Notes under the pieces: model-generated
What the model saw: the letters and a program-made list of their open reading frames with translations, nothing else
Told to the model about the DNA's origin: nothing
Database searches by the model: none
Assembly (NCBI RefSeq): GCF_023701525.1
Contig: NZ_JAMQAW010000027.1
Location: 1 to 64,000 of the forward strand
Length of the DNA: 64,000 nt
Origin: Streptomyces albipurpureus
Lineage (GTDB): Bacteria; Actinomycetota; Actinomycetes; Streptomycetales; Streptomycetaceae
Direction: 5' to 3'
Program-made: the position numbers and the translations under genes
Shown: piece after piece, positions 34,001 through 41,448 of the stretch
Numbering within the stretch: position 1 is the stretch's first letter
Layout: every line of letters starts with the position of its first letter

Positions 34001-34556
34001 CCACTCCTCACCCACCCTCACCGACCCCGCGGTCGGCCCGGCCCAGCTGATCACCCACACCGCCTACGGGACCCGCGGCCACGACCCGAAGATCGGCGCT
34101 GTGACCTGGGAGTCCAAGCTCGGCGGCGGCAGCGTCTGCGAACCGGGCAGGGCCCCGCTCACCTCGCCCGCGGCCTGGGGCACGGTGACCTATGTCGCCG
34201 GACGTGACGGCGTCATCCGCGCGTACGACACGGCCGCCGCCGACCCCGCCAAGCCGCTCTGGGCAACCAAGGCCGGCTATCTGCCGGGCGAGAGCCCGCT
34301 GGATGACAAGTGGCGCAAGGCCATGGGCTGCGCGGTGGGCGACGGCTCCCCCACGATGCATCCGCTGGTGACCAAGTCACATGTCTACGTGGGCACCTGG
34401 GACGGCCGCCTGCTGGTCCTCAACCGGACCACCGGCAAGCAGCTCGCCTCCCACAACCTGGGTGCGGGGGTCGCATCGGCCCTCTCCATCAGCGGCAACC
34501 ACCTCTTCGCCCTGACGGACGACGGCACGGTCCACGCCCTGGCAGCCCGCCGCTAG
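31020..34556 (+). CDS. Secreted metallophosphoesterase with beta-propeller, fused behind a second secretory module
   Basis: A continuous 1178-residue frame. Part 1 (residues 1-226) has its own Sec signal (MSTAAGFCLGLLFLALG ... AAAHVAP), an extracellular beta-rich domain reminiscent of the N-terminal domain of HupE/UreJ-like proteins, one transmembrane helix (VALITAAGAALLLAAW) and a His/Arg-rich tail. Part 2 begins at Met227 (31698) with another Sec signal (LRLAITSALALTFLVP ... AVAADS). It continues with an SdrD-like B domain (GTVFKDANGNGKRDRRE), a calcineurin-like phosphoesterase (IATGDLT, PVIGNHDF, FAHRSF, AAGHNQQ; about residues 380-620), and a C-terminal PQQ-type beta-propeller (about 760-1178). 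Part 2 alone is the usual secreted enzyme. Either the first gene lost its stop and fused, or two genes share a frame with an internal start at 31698; the ribosome-binding site there is poor. Confidence 0.8.
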   Translation: MKRMSTAAGFCLGLLFLALGIGAQPAAAHVAPDQAELIVTTTDQASTGRLVVHHEVIAPARAGTWAAGLLSADCPATGTGTAGDRGGVIDGVVVELRWSCAVDQLDLAPLLAEAGLTQVIVEFDGTTVEASGALPLVDAEGAHAPPTFPWASSVPWATVALITAAGAALLLAAWKLPALARPLSRLHHPHHLHHRTADTVPFAGGAAARRAEALERQPEERSAPRAMRRLRLAITSALALTFLVPGTAVAADSAPTSSASPTPPDTVTVRGTVFKDANGNGKRDRRERPVPGVDVTDGAVWATTRTDGSYSLAIDPQRRETDLVQIVSPDGYTPVLRDDYIPEFFRKVPEKGASGVDFALVPDRNAKNPTEKWVMNSDTEVGNRTDDEARRVLPQWTGQVEAMAEVDGATMQIATGDLTVTDYAAEPRRQGGYDLFREGLKKGELGRPFYPVIGNHDFGGTATSKGYAGSIEYWRQNLGPEWYSFDRNGRHIVVLENNYDASGLKPQLEWLRRDLARNAMGKQVLVFAHRSFFTQWGAGAGMQPTLDELAKYDVRMMAAGHNQQSEFRRGAFKRSVEVNNQGSYGIDGARPDYKVLDFSGITDDPRTRRNEDTGHISGIHRQFEIDDDSALVSPAKNSVHGVKARVPVEVYAEDDGRTPAKATVTVRDWRREVVKRETVRFGNGAAGTGRENCYTAPGGKPEPCPEARGAWTRASGELKGLRPGTYTAEVTTLDTRGEEFPRHKSNFRVVRDAELAEPRTGQDWLRQGGDEAGRSASGDTPGAQLDLKWARHTGEQFNLNGSLVDDGRLIVASRAFDSPYSMMLAYDIESGRELWRTYLDGDAESAPTLHGGKVYLTTGVGRVYALDARTGRIAWESIDREQQAGDTVRRYGRAGGPVSVFALTTAGKKPAEKRSVAVYQDWNTIRCRDSRTGELLPGGFGAAASWGQTHSTAIRQSGSNTAYLHSSSSNTVLAMDLATCKQIWVQDTAGDIDSHSSPTLTDPAVGPAQLITHTAYGTRGHDPKIGAVTWESKLGGGSVCEPGRAPLTSPAAWGTVTYVAGRDGVIRAYDTAAADPAKPLWATKAGYLPGESPLDDKWRKAMGCAVGDGSPTMHPLVTKSHVYVGTWDGRLLVLNRTTGKQLASHNLGAGVASALSISGNHLFALTDDGTVHALAARR

Positions 34557-34740
34557 AAACCCTCCCTTGAGGGACCTACGGCCCTGCTGACCTCCAAGGC
34601 CCCCGTGACGCTGGTGAAGCGGTGCGGGGGCTTCGGCCTGTACGAGACGGCAGGTACGCGGCCGGTCTCCCCGCCCCCGGTAGGTGCGTACCACTGGCGC
34701 GGGTGCGGGGTGGGGACTTCCGACAGTCGCGGGGTGGCGC

Positions 34741-35220
34741 TCATCCCACGGGCCGACAGCGTCGATCCACATACTCGACGGAGAACAGCGGGCTCGATTC
34801 ACCGATGGCCGGCGTGCGCTCAACGCGCTCCTTACTGGCACCGGGTTCCAGCTCCCCCACGACGGTGACCTCGAACTTCCGCTGATCGGGGTCAAGGAAC
34901 TGGTTGCTCTCCACCTCAAAGCCGTACCGACAGACCGAGTCGGTGCGATTGGTGACCGTGATCTCCAAATCGACCGGCTCGCCTACCCGCCGCTCACTGA
35001 GAATCCCAAAGACGATGTCGATGTCGCCCTTGGCCGGCCACTTCTCCTGTAGATGGTCGTCGTAACACCCCCCGGCCTCCACCGGCACCCCCACACACCC
35101 CGGGGACTCCCCCACCGCCCTCATCCCCTCCGCCTCCCCTCCACATCCGACCAGCACCCCCGCGACAACACTGACAAGGGCGGTAACGCCGACAGCCCCG
35201 CGGCCTCTGTGCGCATGCAT
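34741..35220 (-). CDS. Putative lipoprotein of unknown function
   Basis: 159 residues. Basic N-terminus, then a hydrophobic run ending VVAGVLVGCGG, a good lipobox (LVGC) for signal peptidase II. The mature part is beta-rich with four Cys (GCVGVP, GGCYDDH, SVCRYG, RRCRP) and a VDLEITVTNRTD stretch like immunoglobulin-type secreted domains. ATG 35220 is preferred because AGGGAAAG lies seven bases upstream; ATG 35238 is possible. It is divergent from the HD-domain gene. No family recognised. Confidence 0.7.
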   Translation of the reverse strand: MHAHRGRGAVGVTALVSVVAGVLVGCGGEAEGMRAVGESPGCVGVPVEAGGCYDDHLQEKWPAKGDIDIVFGILSERRVGEPVDLEITVTNRTDSVCRYGFEVESNQFLDPDQRKFEVTVVGELEPGASKERVERTPAIGESSPLFSVEYVDRRCRPVG

Positions 35221-35328
35221 CCGCACACTTTCCCTCATGGGGCGTCGGGCGGGGCTGGAACGTCGGGCGAAGGGCTTGTGCCCCTCTGCGACGCCACTCG
35301 GGGCCACTGGCGGACGGGCCCCGGATCT

Positions 35329-35931
35329 ATGCGCGTGCGCTGGGCTGACCTTGGGCACGTACCGGCCGTGAGCGGAAAGATGGCGGAGTGGGCGTGGGGG
35401 CTGGCCATGGCGGAATTGGCTGAGCCGCTTCCCCTGCGTTGGGCGCACTCGGAAGGGGTCGGTCAGCGCGCGCGGGAAGCGGCTTGGGCCGTGGGGGACG
35501 AAGCGGAGCTACTGGCCTCCGCCGCCATCTTGCACGATGTGGGCTACGCACCGCGGTTGGCGACGACCGGCTTCCATCCGCTGGATGGAGCGCGGTTCCT
35601 TCGTGACATCCATGCAGCGGATGAGCGACTGGTTCGGTTGGTGGCCCACCACTCGTTCGCGTTGGTCGAAGCGGAGGAACGCGGATTGCGGTCCGTGCTC
35701 GAAGCGGAGTTTCCGCTGCTTGACGACCAGCGCCTCGTCGACGCCCTTGTGTACTGCGACATGACGACCACGCCCGATGGCTCGGTCACTTCGGTTGACG
35801 CCCGGCTGACGGAAATCACCGCCCGCTACGGCTCCGGCAGCGTGGTGGGGCGGTTCATCCGTCGAGCGTCGCCGGACATCCTCGCGGCGGTGGGACGGAT
35901 AGAGGCCGCGTTGGCGGCTCAGCCGAGGTAG
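35329..35931 (+). CDS. HD-domain phosphohydrolase-like protein
   Basis: A 200-residue protein built around an HD domain: the first His in LPLRWAHSEGV, HD dyad in AILHDVGYAP (about residue 70), later HPLDGARFLR and LVAHHS, all usual metal ligands, then YCDMTTTPDG. HD proteins of this small type often act on nucleotides or phosphate esters. Start uncertain: ATG 35329, GTG 35368 or ATG 35380. Its stop overlaps the stop of the convergent NUDIX gene by 13 bases, so the transcripts are antisense at their 3' ends. The neighbourhood (NUDIX, HAD, CYTH, kinase) suggests nucleotide or phosphate metabolism. Confidence 0.75.
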   Translation: MRVRWADLGHVPAVSGKMAEWAWGLAMAELAEPLPLRWAHSEGVGQRAREAAWAVGDEAELLASAAILHDVGYAPRLATTGFHPLDGARFLRDIHAADERLVRLVAHHSFALVEAEERGLRSVLEAEFPLLDDQRLVDALVYCDMTTTPDGSVTSVDARLTEITARYGSGSVVGRFIRRASPDILAAVGRIEAALAAQPR

Positions 35932-36386
35932 GGGTAGGTGCCGGCGAGGTAGTCGCCGATCTGCTGGCGCATGCTGGGGTGGATGTCGTACTGGTCCAGG
36001 TCGCATGGCTGGACGTAGCGGACGCCGTCGGCTTCGTCGTTGATGGTGGGTTCGCCGCCCACGGGGCGGCCGATGTACGTGTTCTCGTACTGCTGGCGGA
36101 TCTCGCCGTCCGTGTAGGCCACGATGTGGTTCGGGTTGGTGTAGACCCCCAGGAAACCCGTGACCTCGGCGATGATTCCGGTCTCTTCCACGCATTCCCG
36201 CACGGCGCACTGGGCCGCCGTCTCACCGATGTCCTGCGCCCCGCCCGGCAGAGCCCATTGGCCGGTGTCCCGGCGGCGCTGGAGCAGTATGGCGCCGTTG
36301 TCGTCGACGACGAGCAGGTTGTTGGCGGGGATGAGCGTGTTCGCCTTGGGGGCCTTGGGGTCGTTGTAGTACTCAGTCCTGCCCAT
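35919..36386 (-). CDS. NUDIX hydrolase
   Basis: A 155-residue NUDIX enzyme. The full catalytic box G-x5-E-x7-REUxEExGU is present as GAQDIGE followed by RECVEETGI (about residues 50-72). The N-terminal MGRTEYYNDPKAPKANTLIPANN segment is typical of ADP-ribose or sugar-nucleotide type pyrophosphatases in Streptomyces. The enzyme hydrolyses a nucleoside diphosphate linked to another group; the substrate is not predictable. ATG 36386 lies inside the end of the upstream XRE gene (14-base overlap), so the two are translationally coupled. Confidence 0.92.
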   Translation of the reverse strand: MGRTEYYNDPKAPKANTLIPANNLLVVDDNGAILLQRRRDTGQWALPGGAQDIGETAAQCAVRECVEETGIIAEVTGFLGVYTNPNHIVAYTDGEIRQQYENTYIGRPVGGEPTINDEADGVRYVQPCDLDQYDIHPSMRQQIGDYLAGTYPYLG

Positions 36387-37155
36387 GTGACGAGGGCCCC
36401 TCCTGGTCTTGTGTCCAGGGCCGCGCGGTGGCCCAGACAACTTCAAAACTCTGAGCGTAGTTGTCGAACCAACCTGCGGTGTCAGCTCTCCGTAGGTACA
36501 GGAGGGGGTTGGCACTGGCCGGCTGGCCCCAGACGTGAGGATTGATCAGGAGGTTGTTGTCGTAGCGGAACATGGAGGTGTAGAGCGTGGTGTCGTGCAG
36601 TCTCACCTCGCAGCCCACCTCGGACAGTAAGGGCCGGTAGTAGGTGAGGGAGGCGCGGATCTTGGCGGCAAGGGTGTCGCCAATACCCTCTTCGCGGCCC
36701 CGGATTGCCACTGCCTGACCGTTCGAGTCACCGAAGCAGAGCCGAACTCGTACCCCGTCCGCTGCCCGCTCGGCGAGCATCTTGGCGACGTGGGGGTTGG
36801 ATTGAGCGAAGAAGGTGCCGGAGAAGACGAGGACACCGATCTGCTCCTGTGCACCTTTGAGCAGCGAAAGCCATGTGTCCCGTGGGACGCTCGCCCGGTT
36901 CTGGTAGGTCGTGACCAGCTCTCGCTCTGCCCCGGCGGCTTGCTGTTGGGCACTTCGCACCGGCGCTGGCCAAAGGAACAGCTCCTCCACCCGCAGGTGC
37001 CGGGCTACGCGGAAGCGGTGGCGAGCGTGGGGTACACGGCCCCCGAGCCATCGGCTAACGGTTTTGGGGTCTACCTCGCAGATCTCGGCGAGTGATTCGG
37101 GTGGGATGCCGCGCTGGGCGAGTACGGAGTGCAGCCGCTCGTTCACAGGCGCCAT
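36373..37155 (-). CDS. XRE-type regulator with C-terminal phospholipase-D-like domain
   Basis: A 260-residue protein. The N-terminal 55 residues are a helix-turn-helix (PPESLAEICEVDPKTVSRWLGG). The C-terminal domain (about residues 85-255) contains IGVLVFSGTFFAQ, a VRVRLCFGDSNG segment, and paired aromatic strands (TTLYTSMFRYDNNLLINPH), resembling the DUF5919/PLD-like domains found in signal-sensing regulators; the classical HxK motif is not seen. ATG 37155 is chosen at MAPVNERLHSVL; an upstream GTG at 37182 is possible. It is cotranscribed with the NUDIX gene and divergent from the HAD gene across 88 bases, so it could control both this operon and the five-gene operon opposite. Confidence 0.8.
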   Translation of the reverse strand: MAPVNERLHSVLAQRGIPPESLAEICEVDPKTVSRWLGGRVPHARHRFRVARHLRVEELFLWPAPVRSAQQQAAGAERELVTTYQNRASVPRDTWLSLLKGAQEQIGVLVFSGTFFAQSNPHVAKMLAERAADGVRVRLCFGDSNGQAVAIRGREEGIGDTLAAKIRASLTYYRPLLSEVGCEVRLHDTTLYTSMFRYDNNLLINPHVWGQPASANPLLYLRRADTAGWFDNYAQSFEVVWATARPWTQDQEGPSSHGQD

Positions 37156-37243
37156 ACAAGCTGAAGGGGCTGGGACCGGCAAGGACGTTACGGGACGTTC
37201 TACGGAAGGTCGAAGGTACGACCACGGTGCTTACGCTGGGTGG

Positions 37244-37978
37244 ATGGAGCTCATCGTCCTGTGGGACATCGACCACACGCTGATCGAGAATGCCGGGGTG
37301 AGCAAGGAGATCTACGCAGCGGCCTTCACGGCGCTGTCGGGCAGGGAGCCCCGGGGACCGGCGCGGACGGAAGGCCGTACGGACCGCCTGATCATGCGTG
37401 ACATGTTCTCCCGAAACGGTGTGACCGAGCCCGGCTGGACCGCCGTCGAGAAGGCTCTTACCGCCGCAGGGGAGGCGCGTCTCTCCGAGCTCAGCCGACG
37501 CGGCACAGCCCTGCCCGGTGTACGTGAAATCCTGAGGGAAGTCTCCGTACGCACTGCTTGGGTGTCTTCGGTGCTCACCGGCAACATCGCGGCCAACGCC
37601 CGAGTGAAGGTCTCGGCCTTCGGCCTTGACTCCCTGCTTGATCTGCAAGTTGGCGCCTACGGGGCCGACGCTCTCCAACGGCCGGACCTGGTCGCTGTCG
37701 CCCGTGTGCGCGCCCAAAGGCTCCGAGGCGCGCGCCACGACGTGCCCGTCGTGCTCGTCGGCGATACGCCCAGGGACGTTGAGGCCGCGATCGCCACGGG
37801 CTCCGAGAGCATCGCGGTCGCCTCAGGCGTCCACAGCGCCGAGGAACTCGCCGCTGCCGGTGCTCAGACGGTTCTACCCGATCTGATGAACACCCCTCGT
37901 GTGCTCGGGATTCTGGAGACTCTCGCCGAGCCCCGAAAACGTCCCAGGACGTCCTCGGAGCGTCCCGATACGCGGTGA
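37244..37978 (+). CDS. HAD-family hydrolase
   Basis: A 244-residue phosphatase-like protein, first gene of a five-gene operon. The HAD motifs are clear: nucleophile and acid LWDIDHTL (Asp8, Asp10), motif II Thr in VSSVLTGN, a Lys in NARVKVSAFGL, and motif IV VVLVGDTPRDVEAAI. A helical cap lies between motifs I and II, as in phosphoglycolate-phosphatase-like members. ATG 37244 has no ribosome-binding site, while TACGCT (37232-37237) is a good -10 box just upstream, so a leaderless mRNA is likely. Its stop overlaps a GTG at 37975 (GTGA), though the radical-SAM gene more likely starts at 38044. Confidence 0.9.
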   Translation: MELIVLWDIDHTLIENAGVSKEIYAAAFTALSGREPRGPARTEGRTDRLIMRDMFSRNGVTEPGWTAVEKALTAAGEARLSELSRRGTALPGVREILREVSVRTAWVSSVLTGNIAANARVKVSAFGLDSLLDLQVGAYGADALQRPDLVAVARVRAQRLRGARHDVPVVLVGDTPRDVEAAIATGSESIAVASGVHSAEELAAAGAQTVLPDLMNTPRVLGILETLAEPRKRPRTSSERPDTR

Positions 37979-38043
37979 CGGGGTCCGTGCCTATCCCGCC
38001 AGTATCAGGTCTCCCACCAGGCAAACGCCCGAAGGAGACCTTC

Positions 38044-38946
38044 GTGATCAGGGAAGTCACCGGGATCCGCAGGATCCGGATGCTGTACCTGCAACTGCTG
38101 TACCGCTGCAACTTCGAGTGCCTGCACTGCTTCCACGGCAAGCGGCTCCAGCACGCCGACGCCTTCACCGCGGACGAGGCGATCAACCTCATCACCCTCG
38201 TGCACGACGAGTACGGCACCGAGGCTGTCACCCTGCTGGGCGGCGAACCATTCGTGTACCGGAACCTCACCCAGGTCGTCCAGTACGCCAAGAGAGACCT
38301 GGGCATGCGGGTCGAGATCTGCACCAACGGCTACCGGATCGAGCGCCGGCTGACCGAGATCGCCCCCGACCTGGACCTGCTCCGGGTATCGCTGGAGGGC
38401 ATCGGCTCGACCAATGACCACATCCGCGAGTTCGGAAGCTACCGCAGTGCGCTGAGCGCCCTCGAAACCGCCCAGCGACTCGGAGTCTGCGCCGGAGCCA
38501 CCATGACGGTCACCTCACGCAACATCGAAGAGGTGCTGCCCCTCGCACGCGTACTTCAGGGCCATGGCGTGGAGCAGCTGAAACTTCACTGCCTCCGACC
38601 GGTCGGCAACGCAGCCGATCACCCCGAGCTCCTGATCACCGACCCCGCGGCCTACACCCGCCTTCGAGGCCGACTGACCGCGGCCGACCTTGCGATCGAT
38701 GTGATCGTCGACGAGGACCTGTCCGAGCACGGGGCCCCGGACGCCTGCGTTCCCGACCGACGCCCCACGGAGATCGAGCGGATCGAGGCCGACCCGCGCG
38801 GCGCGCTCACCATGTCCTGCAAGGCGGTCGGCAAGGACTCGCACGCCTTCTGGTACGACAAGCTCGCCAACCACATCGTCCACCGGCCGTCCCCCACCGA
38901 CGAGCTCACGCTCGCGGTACCGGACGTGGTGTACGCCCGTGTCTGA
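38044..38946 (+). CDS. Radical SAM protein of unknown substrate
   Basis: About 300 residues. The CxxxCxxC iron-sulfur ligands are Cys22, Cys26 and Cys29 (LYRCNFECLHCFHG). GGEPF, the SAM amino-group motif, is near residue 68, and LLRVSLEG, IGSTNDHIREFGS supplies the conserved barrel strand with ribose contact. The C-terminal part has no SPASM Cys cluster, only two isolated Cys (DACVPD, MSCKAVGKD). GTG 38044 is chosen for its strong AAGGAG six bases upstream; GTG 37975, overlapping the HAD stop, would add 23 residues. The last bases overlap the kinase start by eight. No small precursor peptide gene was seen, so a RiPP role is unsupported; neighbours suggest a phosphorylated or nucleotide-like substrate. 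Confidence 0.88.
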   Translation: MIREVTGIRRIRMLYLQLLYRCNFECLHCFHGKRLQHADAFTADEAINLITLVHDEYGTEAVTLLGGEPFVYRNLTQVVQYAKRDLGMRVEICTNGYRIERRLTEIAPDLDLLRVSLEGIGSTNDHIREFGSYRSALSALETAQRLGVCAGATMTVTSRNIEEVLPLARVLQGHGVEQLKLHCLRPVGNAADHPELLITDPAAYTRLRGRLTAADLAIDVIVDEDLSEHGAPDACVPDRRPTEIERIEADPRGALTMSCKAVGKDSHAFWYDKLANHIVHRPSPTDELTLAVPDVVYARV

Positions 38947-39580
38947 CAGTCCGCTGTTCGAGTGCCTCGAAGGGCTCCGCGGCACCGGAAAGTCAACCAT
39001 CGCCCCGATGCTGGCAACGGCCCGCCGCGCCATCCTGGTCCCGACTGTGCCTCTCTTCTACCAGCCTCTGCGCCGTGAGGTGGACCGGCGTGGAAACACC
39101 GAGGCCCGGATGTGCTTCTACCTGTCCGCGCTGTTCACCGTGACCGATGAGATCCAGCGCCTCCTGGCCGAGGGCACCCCGGTCGTCGTGGAGAGCTACT
39201 TCGCCCGTTGCCTGGCCAACCACCAGGCTCTCGGGTCCAGTCTCGGCGTCAGGCTCCCGCCCAACCTGCCTCGGCCAGTGACGTACCAACTGACCTGCGG
39301 CAAGGGCGAGCGCGAACGTCGGCTCGTTGGGCGTATCAAGCCGGTCTCCCGCTGGGATGCCCTAGCAGAAGAGGTCGCAGATGGCGTCGCCGACGCCTAT
39401 GCCCAGTTCCCGACGCACCACGTGGACACCACGCGTCTGGACCCCGCCGAGGTCCTCCAGAGGATCCTCGCCATCGACACGCAAGGAGCCCACCACCGTG
39501 CGAACGCGGAGCTTGTGGGAGCACACCCTCACGTTCTTCCCCCAGTTCCTCGCCGCGCTGAAGGAGCGTGCCGCTCCTGA
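38939..39580 (+). CDS. Thymidylate-kinase-like P-loop kinase
   Basis: 213 residues. The P-loop LEGLRGTGKST is near residue 10 and reads like dTMP kinase. A CFYLSALFTVTDEI segment and VVVESYFARCLANHQALG (the DR-like substrate and Mg region) follow, with an Arg-rich lid GERERRLVGRIK. This is too divergent to be the housekeeping dTMP kinase. It starts at GTG 38939, overlapping the radical-SAM stop by eight bases. The last about 28 codons overlap the methyltransferase gene (from 39498) in another frame, so the C-terminus after ILAID is unusual and could reflect a recent frameshift. It probably phosphorylates a nucleotide or similar small molecule made in this operon. Confidence 0.85.
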   Translation: MSDSPLFECLEGLRGTGKSTIAPMLATARRAILVPTVPLFYQPLRREVDRRGNTEARMCFYLSALFTVTDEIQRLLAEGTPVVVESYFARCLANHQALGSSLGVRLPPNLPRPVTYQLTCGKGERERRLVGRIKPVSRWDALAEEVADGVADAYAQFPTHHVDTTRLDPAEVLQRILAIDTQGAHHRANAELVGAHPHVLPPVPRRAEGACRS

Positions 39581-40145
39581 CGCCACCGTCACGGTCGTGG
39601 GTGCGAGCGACGGCAAGTTCGTCCTGCCTCTGGCCGCCGCCGGCTACCAGGTGATCGCGGTAGAGCACGACCCTCTCGCCCTGCATGGGGGCGAGGTCAT
39701 CCTCCCGGGTGAGAACAGGGCCCACGCGATGGGCCTAGTCGACCGCCTCAAGCTCGAATCGCTCCACGACCGCGTGCAGATCGTGGAGCAGGACTTCCTC
39801 CAATGGGAGCCTCCAGGCACGCCCTGCGATGCCATCTGGACGAGCTGCTCCTGGCATTACAGTGCCAACCGTGATCGCCCGCTCGCTGACTTCATCACCC
39901 GCATGCAGTCCTCCGTCGGCCAGAGCGGCCTGTACGGCGCGGAGTTCATGATGCCCGTCACCCAGCGCCAGTACCTGATCGAGCACTACACGTCACCCGA
40001 GAAGCTCAGGCGTCACTTCATCGCCGACTGGAACGTCCTGCTGACCCTGCGCACGAACGAGTTCGCCGAGCGAGCCCACATCGGCCAACTCCAGGACCAC
40101 ACTCATCGGATGGGCCTGCTCCTCGCGGCCCGCGCCCCCTCCTAG
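39498..40145 (+). CDS. Class I SAM-dependent methyltransferase-like protein
   Basis: A 215-residue Rossmann-fold protein. The SAM-binding motif I is VTVVGASDGKFVLPLAAAG (about residue 30), motif II is VIAVEHD, and a GAxx loop follows; RVQIVEQDFLQW is the usual adenine-contact strand and WTSCSWHY the post-motif region. Substrate unknown. GTG 39498 is preferred because AAGGAG is at 39483-39488. This makes an 83-base overlap with the kinase gene, far longer than the 4- to 14-base overlaps in the rest of the cluster. The CYTH gene follows after 16 bases. Confidence 0.8.
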   Translation: MRTRSLWEHTLTFFPQFLAALKERAAPDATVTVVGASDGKFVLPLAAAGYQVIAVEHDPLALHGGEVILPGENRAHAMGLVDRLKLESLHDRVQIVEQDFLQWEPPGTPCDAIWTSCSWHYSANRDRPLADFITRMQSSVGQSGLYGAEFMMPVTQRQYLIEHYTSPEKLRRHFIADWNVLLTLRTNEFAERAHIGQLQDHTHRMGLLLAARAPS

Positions 40146-40161
40146 CGCGAAGGACGAACCC

Positions 40162-40749
40162 ATGAAGCACGAGTACGAGGCCAAGTTCCTCGCCATCGAC
40201 ACTGCGGACCTCCAGAGCAAGTTGACCGCCCTGGGCGCCACGCAAGCATTTCCTCGCACCCTCCTGACCCGCAAGATCTTCGAGAACGACGTGCTCGAAG
40301 GGGGTGCCTGGGTGCGGCTGCGGGACGAGGGCACCCGATCGACGCTCACACTCAAGCAGGTCACCGACGCCACCACGATCAACGGCACCACCGAGATCGA
40401 GACCGAGGTGACGGACCTGCACGCGATGGCCGAGATCCTGCTCAATCTCGGGATGCGGGAGGTCCGGTACCAGGAGAACTACCGCGAGGAATGGCACCTC
40501 GGCGAAATCGCCTTCGACTTCGACACTTGGCCGGACCTCCATACCTTCGTCGAGATCGAGGGACCCGACGAGGCGTCGGTCCGCCAGGCAGCCGCCCTGC
40601 TCGACCTCGACTATTCCGAAGCACGTTTCGGTAGCGTCGACGAAATCTACAAGAGCGAGTCCGGCAGGGACATCCTGGCCGAGCCCACACTTCTCTTCGC
40701 CGACGCCGAAAAGCAGGATTCGGCCCTGGTAGCCGTCCCTAGCGAGTGA
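40162..40749 (+). CDS. CYTH-domain protein (class IV adenylate cyclase/ThTPase-like)
   Basis: A 195-residue CYTH-fold protein, last gene of the operon. The diagnostic ExExK motif is EYEAK at residues 4-8. The acidic and basic strands of the triphosphate tunnel follow: VRLRDEG, LTLKQV, EIETEV, YREEW, FDFDTWP and FVEIEGP. CYTH enzymes bind a triphosphate group inside a beta-tunnel and act as adenylate cyclases, thiamine triphosphatases or inorganic triphosphatases. ATG 40162 has AAGGAC at good distance. Being linked with a nucleotide kinase, HAD and radical SAM enzymes, it may consume or cyclise an operon-made triphosphate. Confidence 0.92.
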   Translation: MKHEYEAKFLAIDTADLQSKLTALGATQAFPRTLLTRKIFENDVLEGGAWVRLRDEGTRSTLTLKQVTDATTINGTTEIETEVTDLHAMAEILLNLGMREVRYQENYREEWHLGEIAFDFDTWPDLHTFVEIEGPDEASVRQAAALLDLDYSEARFGSVDEIYKSESGRDILAEPTLLFADAEKQDSALVAVPSE

Positions 40750-41092
40750 TCTTGAAGGCCGAGCGGTGCTTGCAGAACTGGCCGTGCCGCCTCGGGGTGT
40801 CCTGGCGTCGCTGATGTTCAGTGCGGCGGTCTGTCCGCTGCCGCTGACGCTCACGACGGCAACAGGTGGACCGACGGCTTCTGCAGGCTCTACTGCGGCC
40901 AGCGATGGGCCTGTGTTCCATGGATCGGCCCGTCCTCACAGCCGACAGCCCCTGCAGAACCCCGCCACTAGCGCCCGCTGTCCTGCCGTTCGCTCACGCA
41001 AGAGGCGGGGAAAGACGAAGCGCCCCGACCGGCGGAAACCGACCGAGGCGCCAAGTAGCAGCTCAGAGGGGGTTTCCCCTCCTCGCACCAGG
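40750..41092. other. Intergenic region between CYTH operon and tRNA-Lys
   Basis: No gene or clear terminator recognised. It forms the right boundary of the accessory-looking cluster. Confidence 0.3.
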
Positions 41093-41165
41093 TAGGCCGT
41101 GTGGGACTCGAACCCACAACCAACGGATTAAAAGTCCGCTGCTCTGCCAATTGAGCTAACGGCCC
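41093..41165 (-). tRNA. tRNA-Lys (TTT)
   Basis: A cloverleaf on the minus strand starting GGGCCGTTAGCTCAATTGG, anticodon loop CTTTTAA (TTT), T-loop GGTTCGAGTCC, 73 bases without encoded CCA. It reads the AAA/AAG lysine codons and sits at the edge of the accessory-looking operon. Confidence 0.96.
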
Positions 41166-41372
41166 TCGGCGAGTCATCCCTGAGCATAGCCCGATCAGAC
41201 CTGTGCGCCGATCGGGTATCCGATCACCGGTGTGGTGAAGTCCGCCGACGTCACCGGTCTGAGGCGCTTCACGAGCGCTAGCTGTGAGATGCCCCACTCT
41301 TGAAGTGCTGCCTCAGGAGCCCGCTTCGAGGTCTCCCAGAACGCTCAAGCAGCTCAAGTTTTGCACACAGCC

Positions 41373-41404
41373 AGGGCCCGTACCCCAGAAGGAGTACGGG
41401 CCCT
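41373..41404 (-). terminator. Terminator hairpin after DEAD-box helicase gene
   Basis: The arms agggcccgtac and gtacgggccct (11 base pairs) flank a 10-base loop, 45 bases beyond the helicase stop. No strong U-run follows, as is common in Streptomyces terminators. Confidence 0.75.
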
Positions 41405-41448
41405 GTTGCTGAGTCAGTTGTCTGCTCAGTGCTCAGTCAGCGGTGGCG

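Noticed and set aside
38044..38946. Prokaryotic viperin next to a nucleotide kinase
   Set aside because: The CFH after the Cys motif and the linked kinase are suggestive, but the core (SLEG, NDHIREFGS) reads like general MoaA/PqqE-type radical SAM proteins and I do not see viperin's C-terminal pattern. A tree would decide.
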